Shown in pieces: positions 7,042 to 13,783 of a stretch of 23,088 bases of DNA. The stretch is from positions 1 to 23,088 of the forward strand of contig CAZNGY010000031.1 in the NCBI GenBank assembly GCA_964572955.1. The letters run 5' to 3'. Source of the stretch: UBA3775 sp964572955 (GTDB lineage Bacteria; Bacillota; Clostridia; Lachnospirales; Lachnospiraceae). How positions within the stretch are numbered: the first letter of the stretch is position 1; each line of letters starts with the position of its first letter. Made by a program: the position numbers and the translations under genes. The notes below the pieces were generated by a model. It made no database searches and had not been told where the DNA came from. It saw only the letters and a list, made by a program, of their open reading frames with translations.

Positions 7042-8970
7042 TTATTTTATTATCTGTTCATGATGCTTTTTCTTCATATCATACATTGCAGTATCCGCAG
7101 CTGAAATAAGCTCGTCAAAATTTCCCTCAAACGGCAGTTTAAAGGTTGTACTTCCAAAACTTGCCCTTATATGGTAAGGTTTGTCAGATATACCATCTCT
7201 CATTTGAAGGTAATTGTTCACTGCATATATAAATTTAGTTGCACTGACATTTACACCGATATTAGTAAATAATACCACAACAAATTCGTCGCCTCCGAAT
7301 CTGGAAACAAGTCCATTATTTCCGGCACATTTTTCCAGTGCCTCCGAAATGGTTTTTATCGCATAATCCCCTTCCTTGTGGCCATAGGTGTCATTTATCA
7401 GTTTCAATCCATCAAGATCTACTGATATCACAATTGCCTGACTGTATTGGGCATCTTTTGTCTTCTTTCCAAACTCCTTATAAAACCCACGTCTGTTCAG
7501 TGTTCCTGTTAATGGATCAATTACATAAAGCTCCTCTATCCATTTTTTTGCTGCCTCAAGTTCTGAATATGCCTTTTCTATTTTGCAATGGCTGACAACA
7601 TTAGATAATCCCTGTGTAAAACGGGTTACAAACTGACTGAGCTTATAGTAGTCCTTCACCTCACTTGTAACACCAAATGCCATATAACCAAACACTTCAT
7701 CCTGAATATGCATAGGTAGAAAAATCATATTTCTGTATCTGTCCATAACATAGTCAAGTGATGGAAGAATTTCTTTACTTGAAAAAGTATTCAAAGGCTT
7801 GTACATATAATTCTCGTAGTCATGAATTGCAAATAAAAGCATATCATCATTTTCATGACCCGGCAAGATATTTATCTTAGTTCCAAATTCATCATCAACC
7901 TTAATCTTATCCAATTTCATACATATATAAAACGAGAGAAATTCATCCGTCTTATCCGAAAAACAATCTAACTTATCATATATGTTCTGTATGGAACAGT
8001 TTTCTGTCATTATCTCAGCCATTTTATCCATACATGTTGCAAACTGCTGAAGATCAGTTATTTCGTAATAAAGTTCCTTTACCCTGTTTGTATAATCCGC
8101 CGAAAAATCCCTGCAGCCGCATGATTGGGATATATCAAGTCTGAACGGTATTTCAATAGTATCAGACACTATTTGATGTCTTAATACATCCCTTATAAGC
8201 ATTACTGCCTGCCTTCCGGCTTCTACGTAATCCTGCTCAACCGTTGTCAGACGCGGAATATTATACTTTCCTATTTCAATGCCGTCAAAACCGGTTACAA
8301 TCGTATCATCTGGCACATAATAACCTTTTTCTGCAAGTTTATCACATATCGCAAGTGCCATCGAATCATTAGCCGCTATGAATGCCTCCGGAAGAGGAAG
8401 GTTCTTTTCAAAGAATTCATCCATGGCCTTTTCCGTAGGAACCGACCAAAAATCCCCGTATCCTATGTGATCATCATCCGGTTCAATTCCATATTCCTTA
8501 AGGACTTTTCTTGCAGCATTCAATCTGTCATCCGAGAATCTGTTATCCTTTGTTCCTGCCATCAGATAAATATCCCTGCAGTTATGAACCTCTACAACAT
8601 GTCTTACCATCATTTCAAAAGAATCTGCATAATCAAATTTTAAATTATAGCAACCTTCCAATTGGGAATCTATGGAAACTACAGGAATTCCTAATTTCCT
8701 GCCTTTGCTCACAATTTTGCCGATAACCTCAACATCCTTCATCTTTTCAGAGAAAATGATAATTCCGCAAAGATTATCATACTTAATCAAGTCAAAAATA
8801 CTCTTTTCGCCAATAACGTGAAGACTTTCATTACTAAGTTCGTCAAATGAATTAAAAATCTGAAGCTGAAATCTGAATTCTTCTGCCGTTTTGATTATAT
8901 TTCTCAGTATTCTTGTTTGAAGTATATCATCCATGTGTGAAATACATACTGCAATAATATTCTTTCTCAT
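7042..8970 (-). CDS. Sensor diguanylate cyclase: LacI-type binding domain plus GGDEF domain
   Basis: Three parts are visible in 642 residues. Residues 1-285 form a periplasmic-binding-protein fold of the LacI/GalR sensor type (for example AFIAANDSMALAICDKLAEKG and TIVTGFDG), but without a helix-turn-helix and without a signal peptide or membrane segment, so the protein is probably cytoplasmic. Residues 295-470 look like a GAF-type or linker region ending in a helix. Residues 480-638 are a GGDEF domain with DPLTGTLNRR (485-494) and an intact RFGGDEF (557-563). The residues where the inhibitory RxxD I-site would be read GNNG, so product feedback at that site is unlikely. The ligand is unknown; sugars or nucleosides are typical for the fold. 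The ATG follows a perfect AGGAGG. It is the first gene of a unit with nrdG. Confidence 0.92.
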   Translation of the reverse strand: MRKNIIAVCISHMDDILQTRILRNIIKTAEEFRFQLQIFNSFDELSNESLHVIGEKSIFDLIKYDNLCGIIIFSEKMKDVEVIGKIVSKGRKLGIPVVSIDSQLEGCYNLKFDYADSFEMMVRHVVEVHNCRDIYLMAGTKDNRFSDDRLNAARKVLKEYGIEPDDDHIGYGDFWSVPTEKAMDEFFEKNLPLPEAFIAANDSMALAICDKLAEKGYYVPDDTIVTGFDGIEIGKYNIPRLTTVEQDYVEAGRQAVMLIRDVLRHQIVSDTIEIPFRLDISQSCGCRDFSADYTNRVKELYYEITDLQQFATCMDKMAEIMTENCSIQNIYDKLDCFSDKTDEFLSFYICMKLDKIKVDDEFGTKINILPGHENDDMLLFAIHDYENYMYKPLNTFSSKEILPSLDYVMDRYRNMIFLPMHIQDEVFGYMAFGVTSEVKDYYKLSQFVTRFTQGLSNVVSHCKIEKAYSELEAAKKWIEELYVIDPLTGTLNRRGFYKEFGKKTKDAQYSQAIVISVDLDGLKLINDTYGHKEGDYAIKTISEALEKCAGNNGLVSRFGGDEFVVVLFTNIGVNVSATKFIYAVNNYLQMRDGISDKPYHIRASFGSTTFKLPFEGNFDELISAADTAMYDMKKKHHEQIIK

Positions 8971-9046
8971 CTTTCCTCCTTATCTCTCCCGCCATTTATA
9001 TACGTTCACAGCATAACATACAATTGTACTTTTCACTTTCTAATAT

Positions 9047-9075
9047 AGTATATTTTGATTATCATTTTATTTCAA
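9047..9075 (-). promoter_or_regulatory. Promoter of the GGDEF-nrdG unit
   Basis: On the minus strand TTGAAA (9075-9070) and TATACT (9052-9047) are exactly 17 bases apart. Transcription would start near 9040, about 70 bases before the start codon. A 10-base palindrome, TACAATTGTA (9019-9028), lies in the leader and could be an operator. Confidence 0.6.
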
Positions 9076-9107
9076 GTGTATATATTTTTCTTTTTTTAAT
9101 CATTGTA

Positions 9108-9143
9108 ACATTAATTGATTTCCGACATAAAATACACTATAAA
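9108..9143 (+). promoter_or_regulatory. Promoter region of the Cys/Gly-rich peptide gene; type uncertain
   Basis: Two readings fit. TTGATT (9115-9120) and TATAAA (9138-9143) are 17 bases apart, but the start would then fall at about 9150, inside the GGAG ribosome binding site (9149-9152). Alternatively AC (9108-9109), a 16-base gap and CATAAAATA (9126-9134) match the sporulation sigma-K pattern (AC, 16 bases, CATAnnnTA) and give a workable leader. The sigma-K match is short and the region is AT-rich, so this is only a suggestion. Confidence 0.35.
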
Positions 9144-9161
9144 AAAACGGAGCACTCAAAA

Positions 9162-9398
9162 ATGGGCGATTGTTTAAACGGATGTCAGAATAACAGAAAC
9201 TCACTCTTTGGCGGTGGCTGCAATTCCTGTATCTGGATTCTTCTTATCCTTATCTGCTGTGGCGGATTTGGCAATAACGGATGCGGCAGTGATGATTGTG
9301 GCTGCATTATCTGGATTCTCCTTATCCTTTGCTTCTGTGGCGGATGCGGAAACAACAGCTGTGGCTGCGGCAATAACGGATGCGGTTGCGGCTGCTGA
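9162..9398 (+). CDS. Small Cys/Gly-rich repeat peptide (78 aa), function unknown
   Basis: The peptide has 17 Cys and 19 Gly in 78 residues. After a short start (MGDCLNGCQNNRNSLFGGG) come two 26-residue units, 20-45 and 46-71. Each unit has a Cys pair or cluster, a hydrophobic IWILLIL core, then CGG, x, GNN and Cys-Gly. The protein ends in CGCGC. The start ATG is preceded by GGAG ten bases upstream; the open frame extends further 5' to 9024, but that part has no binding site and no such composition. It resembles small Cys/Gly-rich proteins of Clostridia that databases label chorion class high-cysteine HCB protein 13; this is from memory and not a search. The hydrophobic cores are too short (seven residues) for classical membrane helices. 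Spore or surface coat, metal binding or thiol chemistry are all possible. The coding reading is supported by the binding site and by a repeat that keeps frame. Confidence 0.8.
   Translation: MGDCLNGCQNNRNSLFGGGCNSCIWILLILICCGGFGNNGCGSDDCGCIIWILLILCFCGGCGNNSCGCGNNGCGCGC
9219..9374 (+). repeat. Tandem 78-bp duplication inside the Cys/Gly peptide gene
   Basis: Unit 1 (9219-9296) and unit 2 (9297-9374) are in direct tandem. The core ATCTGGATTCT (from 9231 and from 9309) and the following CTTATCCTT and CTGTGGCGGAT are shared almost base for base at an exact 78-bp offset. Differences cluster outside the hydrophobic core, and the length is a multiple of three, so the frame is kept. Confidence 0.85.
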
Positions 9399-9421
9399 GT
9401 AACATTACCTTAATTTGATTC

Positions 9422-9462
9422 ATATGCCCAAAGCCATTATAAAAAATTGACTTTGGGCATAT
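9422..9462. repeat. Perfect 12-bp inverted repeat between the Cys/Gly gene and aroC
   Basis: ATATGCCCAAAG (9422-9433) and CTTTGGGCATAT (9451-9462) are exact complements around a 17-base spacer. The stem is long enough for a terminator, but no T-run follows it on either strand. The right arm overlaps the -35 and spacer of the likely aroC promoter, so an operator role is possible as well as 3'-end formation for the peptide gene. Confidence 0.85.
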
Positions 9463-9475
9463 AATATTGTAAGAT
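9447..9475 (+). promoter_or_regulatory. Probable aroC promoter
   Basis: TTGACT (9447-9452) and TAAGAT (9470-9475) are 17 bases apart. The expected start lies near 9482, about 30 bases before the aroC ATG. The -35 element begins four bases before the right arm of the 9422-9462 inverted repeat. Confidence 0.5.
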
Positions 9476-9510
9476 AAACCTTAATAAAAACCAAAGGAAT
9501 GGTAAAAAAA

Positions 9511-10605
9511 ATGAGTGGTTCTAATTATGGTAAACTTTTTACCGTCTCCACTTGGGGTGAATCCCACGGTGAAGCAATCGGTGTTGTAATTGATGGTTGT
9601 CCGGCAGGTCTTGAATTATCAGAAGAAGATATTCAGGCTTTTTTAAACAGAAGAAAACCCGGCCAGTCTAAATATACAACTCCAAGAAAGGAAAATGATA
9701 CTGTACACATCCTTTCAGGAACATTCGAAGGTAAAACCACGGGAACACCAATTTCCCTGATAGTATACAATGAAAATCAGCGTTCCAAAGATTACAGCAA
9801 TATTGCTCAAGTATACAGACCCGGACATGCTGATTACTGCTTTGATATGAAATATGGCTTCAGAGATTACAGAGGAGGCGGTCGCTCATCAGCAAGAGAA
9901 ACAATCGGACGTGTTGCCGCAGGTGCCGTAGCATCTAAGATTCTTACCTCTCTCGGAATTAATGTATATGCTTATTCAAAAGAAATTGCAGGAATATCCG
10001 TAAAGAATCCGGATTTTTCCAAAAGAGATTCTAACCCGTTTAATATGCCTGACGAAGAAGCTGCAGCATTAGTTGCTGAAAAAGCTGATGATTTTCTCAA
10101 ATCTCACAATTCTCTTGGCGGAATCATTGAATGTATTGCATGCGGCGTGCCAGTCGGTATAGGAGAACCTGTTTTTAACAAACTTGATGCCAGACTTTCA
10201 CAGGCTGTAATGTCAATAGGTTCAGTTAAAGGTGTTGAAATAGGTGACGGTTTTGCAGTTGCCGCTTCAAACGGACTTGAGAATAATGATTCTTTTGTCA
10301 GTCTTAACGGAAAAATTACAAAACAAAGCAATCACTCCGGTGGTATTCTAGGCGGCATAAGCGACGGTTCTAATATAATACTCCGTGCTGCAATTAAACC
10401 AACACCTTCTATTTCTTCTGCACAGGATACCGTAGATTCTGACGGCAACAACGTCTCAATCAGCATAACCGGACGTCATGATCCGATGATAGTTCCACGT
10501 GCCGTGGTTGTAGTTGAAAGCATGGTCTCTATTACACTTCTCGATCTGCTTCTTGAAAATATGACCTCAAAACTTTCCGGTATCAAAGAGTTCTATAATA
10601 AATAA
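9511..10605 (+). CDS. aroC: Chorismate synthase
   Basis: The 364-residue protein shows all family signatures: GESHGEAIGVVIDGCPAG (16-33), RPGHADY (103-109), RGGGRSSARET (121-131) and, near the end, RHDPMIVPRAVVVVES. Chorismate synthase converts 5-enolpyruvylshikimate 3-phosphate to chorismate with reduced FMN, the last common step to aromatic amino acids and folate. No flavin reductase domain is fused, so reduced FMN must come from elsewhere in the cell. An in-frame ATG at 9499 lies directly after the AAAGGA site with too little spacing; the ATG at 9511 is 12 bases after it and gives the usual start MSGSNYGKLF. The gene stands alone between a promoter and a terminator. The previous pathway enzyme, AroA, is encoded about 8 kb away on the other strand. 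Confidence 0.97.
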   Translation: MSGSNYGKLFTVSTWGESHGEAIGVVIDGCPAGLELSEEDIQAFLNRRKPGQSKYTTPRKENDTVHILSGTFEGKTTGTPISLIVYNENQRSKDYSNIAQVYRPGHADYCFDMKYGFRDYRGGGRSSARETIGRVAAGAVASKILTSLGINVYAYSKEIAGISVKNPDFSKRDSNPFNMPDEEAAALVAEKADDFLKSHNSLGGIIECIACGVPVGIGEPVFNKLDARLSQAVMSIGSVKGVEIGDGFAVAASNGLENNDSFVSLNGKITKQSNHSGGILGGISDGSNIILRAAIKPTPSISSAQDTVDSDGNNVSISITGRHDPMIVPRAVVVVESMVSITLLDLLLENMTSKLSGIKEFYNK

Positions 10606-10609
10606 AACA

Positions 10610-10657
10610 AAACCTGCTTTTCCGGGATAAGGATTTCCCCTTAAAGCAGGTTTTTTT
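10610..10657 (+). terminator. Bidirectional intrinsic terminator between aroC and potD
   Basis: AAACCTGCTTT (10610-10620) pairs with AAAGCAGGTTT (10643-10653), and seven T follow on the plus strand. The opposite strand ends in TTTTGTTTT, so it can also serve the convergent pot operon, whose last stop is 30 bases away. Confidence 0.92.
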
Positions 10658-10686
10658 ACAGAATTAAATCCGTTTAATTCATATCT

Positions 10687-12183
10687 TTATTTCTTCTTTA
10701 TGTTAAAAACTTTATGTCTGTGAAGATAAATAAATGCAACCATAAACACTACAAGAAGTATCCCCACAAGCATAATCAACGGACCTGCTGCATCACTCAT
10801 GTTAAAACATCTTACATTAATCCACATTTGGTTTATTCTTTCGCTTTCACTTTCATTAAAGTACCACATAACCGCACATTTACTTATTATTTCCTCCGAT
10901 GGATACTGTGCCCCCAACTGACGTTCAATCTTCTCACCCGTTGTTTCAATCACACTGTTTTCGCCAAAGAAATAGGAAACATCATACCAACTTGTATTTT
11001 CCTCTTCTTCAGCACCGTACGTCCATCTGGCGTAACTCAGCATTGTATCATCATCGCCGCCTGATATAACCGATGTATATCCAATATAGTACATATTCCT
11101 GACTGCATTATCAGGTCTCGAAAGAAAATTAACAAATGCCTCACATGCTTTCTGCTTTTCATAATCTTCATTAATTCCTGCTTTAAGCATTATCCATCCA
11201 TCAAACCAGAGATTTGAACATTCCTTCGGATAAGCATAGTTTAAATATACTCCATCTTCTTCTGCCTGATCCATTGTATAAACTGCATCTCCCGACCACT
11301 GTAAATTTGCATAAACCTTGCCGGTTACCATATCAGATTTACCGCTGTCTGTTTCAAATGAGTATACATTTTCCTTCATCTGCTTGAGAATCTTCTCACA
11401 CTCTTCTATTGTTTCCGGAGACGTATCATTCATCAAATCCTGAATCTGTTCCGTATAATCAGGCTGCTGTTGTAATTCATCAGATAAAAGAATGTCTTGT
11501 TTATATATTCCCATCGCCGCAAAAAGAGAATCACGCACATTATCTTTTATTGTAACCTTACGATTGAGACTTTCATCTGTAAGTATATTCCAGCTTGATG
11601 CCTGTTCTTTTGTCACATAGTCAGGATTATAAACTATACCTGTTGTCCCCCACATAAATCCGGCAGCATATTCAGCCCAGCTTTCACCGTTAATACGATT
11701 CTTCTGGAAAACACCATTAATATAATCGGAAACACCATTAACATAATAATTATTCTTATCTGATTTATCAAAAAAATCATTTGAAAAAGGAACAAGTTTT
11801 TCTTCAGCCATCAGCTTCATTATCATGTAATCCGAAGGACATACCAGATCATACACATCACCCATTGTAAGCTGATTGTACAAGTCTTCATTTGTTCCAA
11901 AGGTAGAATACTCAACTCTTACTCTTTTGCCATAGTTTTCCTCATACCATGCTTCAAAATCATCTATCATGGAATTTTCACCAATTATGCTTTGTCCGTT
12001 GTCAAGCTCAATAATATCTTCCTCTTCCCAACCGCCTTCATCTATATATTCTTCCCAACTGCATACACGAATTACAATCTCATCCTCATTTTCACTGTCA
12101 TTTTTGCTGTCAGAACATCCGGTTAAAAGTGTAATTATGAAAAGGAACACTACCTGAATTATAAATAAACGTGTTTTTTTCAT
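10687..12183 (-). CDS. potD: PotD-like polyamine-binding lipoprotein with C-terminal membrane helix
   Basis: The 498-residue protein starts with a lipoprotein signal (MKKTRLFIIQ through LLTGC, Cys23), followed by an acidic linker and a bacterial solute-binding domain of the spermidine/putrescine type (for example STFGTNEDLYNQL, YDLVCPSDYMIMKLM and FMWGTTGIVYNPDYV). PotD proteins are usually about 350 residues. The extra length is an insert at about 48-72, longer loops in the middle, and a C-terminal tail. That tail has a clear transmembrane segment (about 467-487, LIMLVGILLVVFMVAFIYL) and a basic end (HRHKVFNIKKK). The protein may therefore be held in the membrane at both ends. Its start overlaps the potC stop by four bases, so translation is probably coupled. 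The substrate, spermidine or putrescine, cannot be told from sequence alone. Confidence 0.9.
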   Translation of the reverse strand: MKKTRLFIIQVVFLFIITLLTGCSDSKNDSENEDEIVIRVCSWEEYIDEGGWEEEDIIELDNGQSIIGENSMIDDFEAWYEENYGKRVRVEYSTFGTNEDLYNQLTMGDVYDLVCPSDYMIMKLMAEEKLVPFSNDFFDKSDKNNYYVNGVSDYINGVFQKNRINGESWAEYAAGFMWGTTGIVYNPDYVTKEQASSWNILTDESLNRKVTIKDNVRDSLFAAMGIYKQDILLSDELQQQPDYTEQIQDLMNDTSPETIEECEKILKQMKENVYSFETDSGKSDMVTGKVYANLQWSGDAVYTMDQAEEDGVYLNYAYPKECSNLWFDGWIMLKAGINEDYEKQKACEAFVNFLSRPDNAVRNMYYIGYTSVISGGDDDTMLSYARWTYGAEEEENTSWYDVSYFFGENSVIETTGEKIERQLGAQYPSEEIISKCAVMWYFNESESERINQMWINVRCFNMSDAAGPLIMLVGILLVVFMVAFIYLHRHKVFNIKKK

Positions 12184-12983
12184 TCTGCTTTATCCTCCTC
12201 AACACTCCTTGATGAGCCAAGGTTCATAAATGCAACAATTATCAATACAATTATAAATATAAGTGTCGATAATGCCCAGAGTGCCGTCTTTGTTTCGGTC
12301 TGTGACCCTCTTGTAGCATTAACAACATATGTGCTTATCGTGTCAAATGTAGCCGGTTTTGTGTAAGTAGTAATAAAATAGTCATCAAGCGAAAGAGTTA
12401 TCGAAAGCATAAATCCGGAAAATATTCCGGGAATAATCTGAGGAATAACCACTTTAAACAATGCTCTTGCAGGTGTAGCTCCCAAATCCAATGCCGCCTC
12501 ATACAGATTATTGTCCATCTGTTTAAGCTTTGGAAGTATGGACAGATATACAAACGGAGCCGTAAGTGCCGCATGTCCCACAACCAAAGGAATAAAAGTA
12601 TCTTTTTCTATACCTACTGCTGCTATAAAAAATATACATATCGAAAACCCTGTTACTACATCTGCATTTACTACAGGAATCTGATTCATCGTATTAATAA
12701 GCCCTGACGAAACCTTCTTTGAGTAGAATCCTCCTATAGCACCGCACGTTCCCAGAACTGTTGCTATAAGTGATGAACCTACTGCCAGTAAAAGTGTTCC
12801 GCCTATCATACTTCTTATTTCTTTTGTTTCGAAAAGAGTCACATAATTATGAAACGAAAAGCCTCTTATTGAACCGATCATTGTTGAGTCCGTAAAACTA
12901 TACACTGCAAGAATCAAAATCGGAAGATACATAAACAAGAGTACCAGTATGCACCATGTCCATGAAAATGTCTTTTTTATCAT
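12180..12983 (-). CDS. potC: PotC-like polyamine ABC transporter permease
   Basis: The 267-residue integral membrane protein has about six hydrophobic segments and the ABC permease coupling motif EAALDLGAT (from residue 162), which docks on the ATPase. Near the end SLDDYFITTYT is typical of the PotC branch. It overlaps potB upstream and potD downstream by four bases each, so the three genes are translated as a block. Together with PotB it forms the channel for polyamine uptake. Length and motif spacing are normal. Confidence 0.93.
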   Translation of the reverse strand: MIKKTFSWTWCILVLLFMYLPILILAVYSFTDSTMIGSIRGFSFHNYVTLFETKEIRSMIGGTLLLAVGSSLIATVLGTCGAIGGFYSKKVSSGLINTMNQIPVVNADVVTGFSICIFFIAAVGIEKDTFIPLVVGHAALTAPFVYLSILPKLKQMDNNLYEAALDLGATPARALFKVVIPQIIPGIFSGFMLSITLSLDDYFITTYTKPATFDTISTYVVNATRGSQTETKTALWALSTLIFIIVLIIVAFMNLGSSRSVEEDKAE

Positions 12984-13771
12984 ACGACACGTCCACCTCC
13001 TTCACTTTCATCTCCAAAACGATTGGTTAATATAGTAATTATAAGAATAATTAAAAGAAGAACAACAGAAATCATGGAACCGTTATGCCAGTCATAGGCA
13101 CTGAAATAGCTTCCTATAAGGCTTCCCATAATATATGTTGAATTATAAAGCATGTCTAAAACAACATAATTAGTCATTGCAGGTAAAAATACCATCATTA
13201 CACCGCTTATAATTCCGGGAATTGACAACGGAAGCGTAACCTTAATAAAAACATTTATTTTATTTGCACCCAAATCTGCTGCTGCTTCATTCAGTTCTTT
13301 ATCAAGTTTAAGAAAGCTTGTATATAACGGCAGAATCATAAATGGAAGGAAATCATAGCTCATTCCTATTACCGAATTGATAAAAGGATAATAAGCCAAA
13401 TTACCTTCTATCGCCGTAAGAATCTCTTTCAATGCCGTAATTCGAAGAGTGAAATTAATCCACATAGGCATGATATAAAGCATAAGAAGCGTACCGCCCC
13501 TTTTTATATTGCCTCTGGCAAGTATATATGCCAATGGGTATGCTATTATAAGACAAACCACTGTCGTTGCTAAAGCAAGGCAGAAACTGTAACAAAGCGT
13601 TCCCATTGTGTTGCTATCCGTAAAAAATCTGAAAAAATTTTTTACGGTGAATTGACCATTTCCATCTGTAAACGCATAATAAAATACAATTACAAGAGGA
13701 AATATTACAAACAAAAGCATATAAATCACATATGGAATCGCCAACTGTTTTCTGGAAAATTTGAATTTCAT
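12980..13771 (-). CDS. potB: PotB-like polyamine ABC transporter permease
   Basis: The 263-residue membrane protein has about six hydrophobic segments and the permease motif EAAADLGAN (from residue 162), followed by the typical LPLSIPGIISG. LPAMTNYVVLDML marks the PotB branch. The ATG follows a GGAGGG site, 12 bp after the potA stop. Its last four bases overlap the potC start. It pairs with PotC to form the membrane part of the importer energised by PotA. Confidence 0.93.
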   Translation of the reverse strand: MKFKFSRKQLAIPYVIYMLLFVIFPLVIVFYYAFTDGNGQFTVKNFFRFFTDSNTMGTLCYSFCLALATTVVCLIIAYPLAYILARGNIKRGGTLLMLYIMPMWINFTLRITALKEILTAIEGNLAYYPFINSVIGMSYDFLPFMILPLYTSFLKLDKELNEAAADLGANKINVFIKVTLPLSIPGIISGVMMVFLPAMTNYVVLDMLYNSTYIMGSLIGSYFSAYDWHNGSMISVVLLLIILIITILTNRFGDESEGGGRVV

Positions 13772-13783
13772 GGCACCCTCCGA

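Noticed and set aside
9024..9161. 5' extension of the Cys/Gly peptide to a 124-residue protein with a hydrophobic start
   Set aside because: The extension has no ribosome binding site, crosses the promoter candidates of both divergent genes, and differs completely in composition; the ATG at 9162 has GGAG at proper distance.
9185..9402. Other open frames over the Cys/Gly gene (a Pro/Gln-rich one on the minus strand and an Ala-rich one on the plus strand)
   Set aside because: They are mirror effects of the repeated GC-rich codons; neither has a binding site, and the frame kept by the 78-bp repeat with a good start is the Cys/Gly one.
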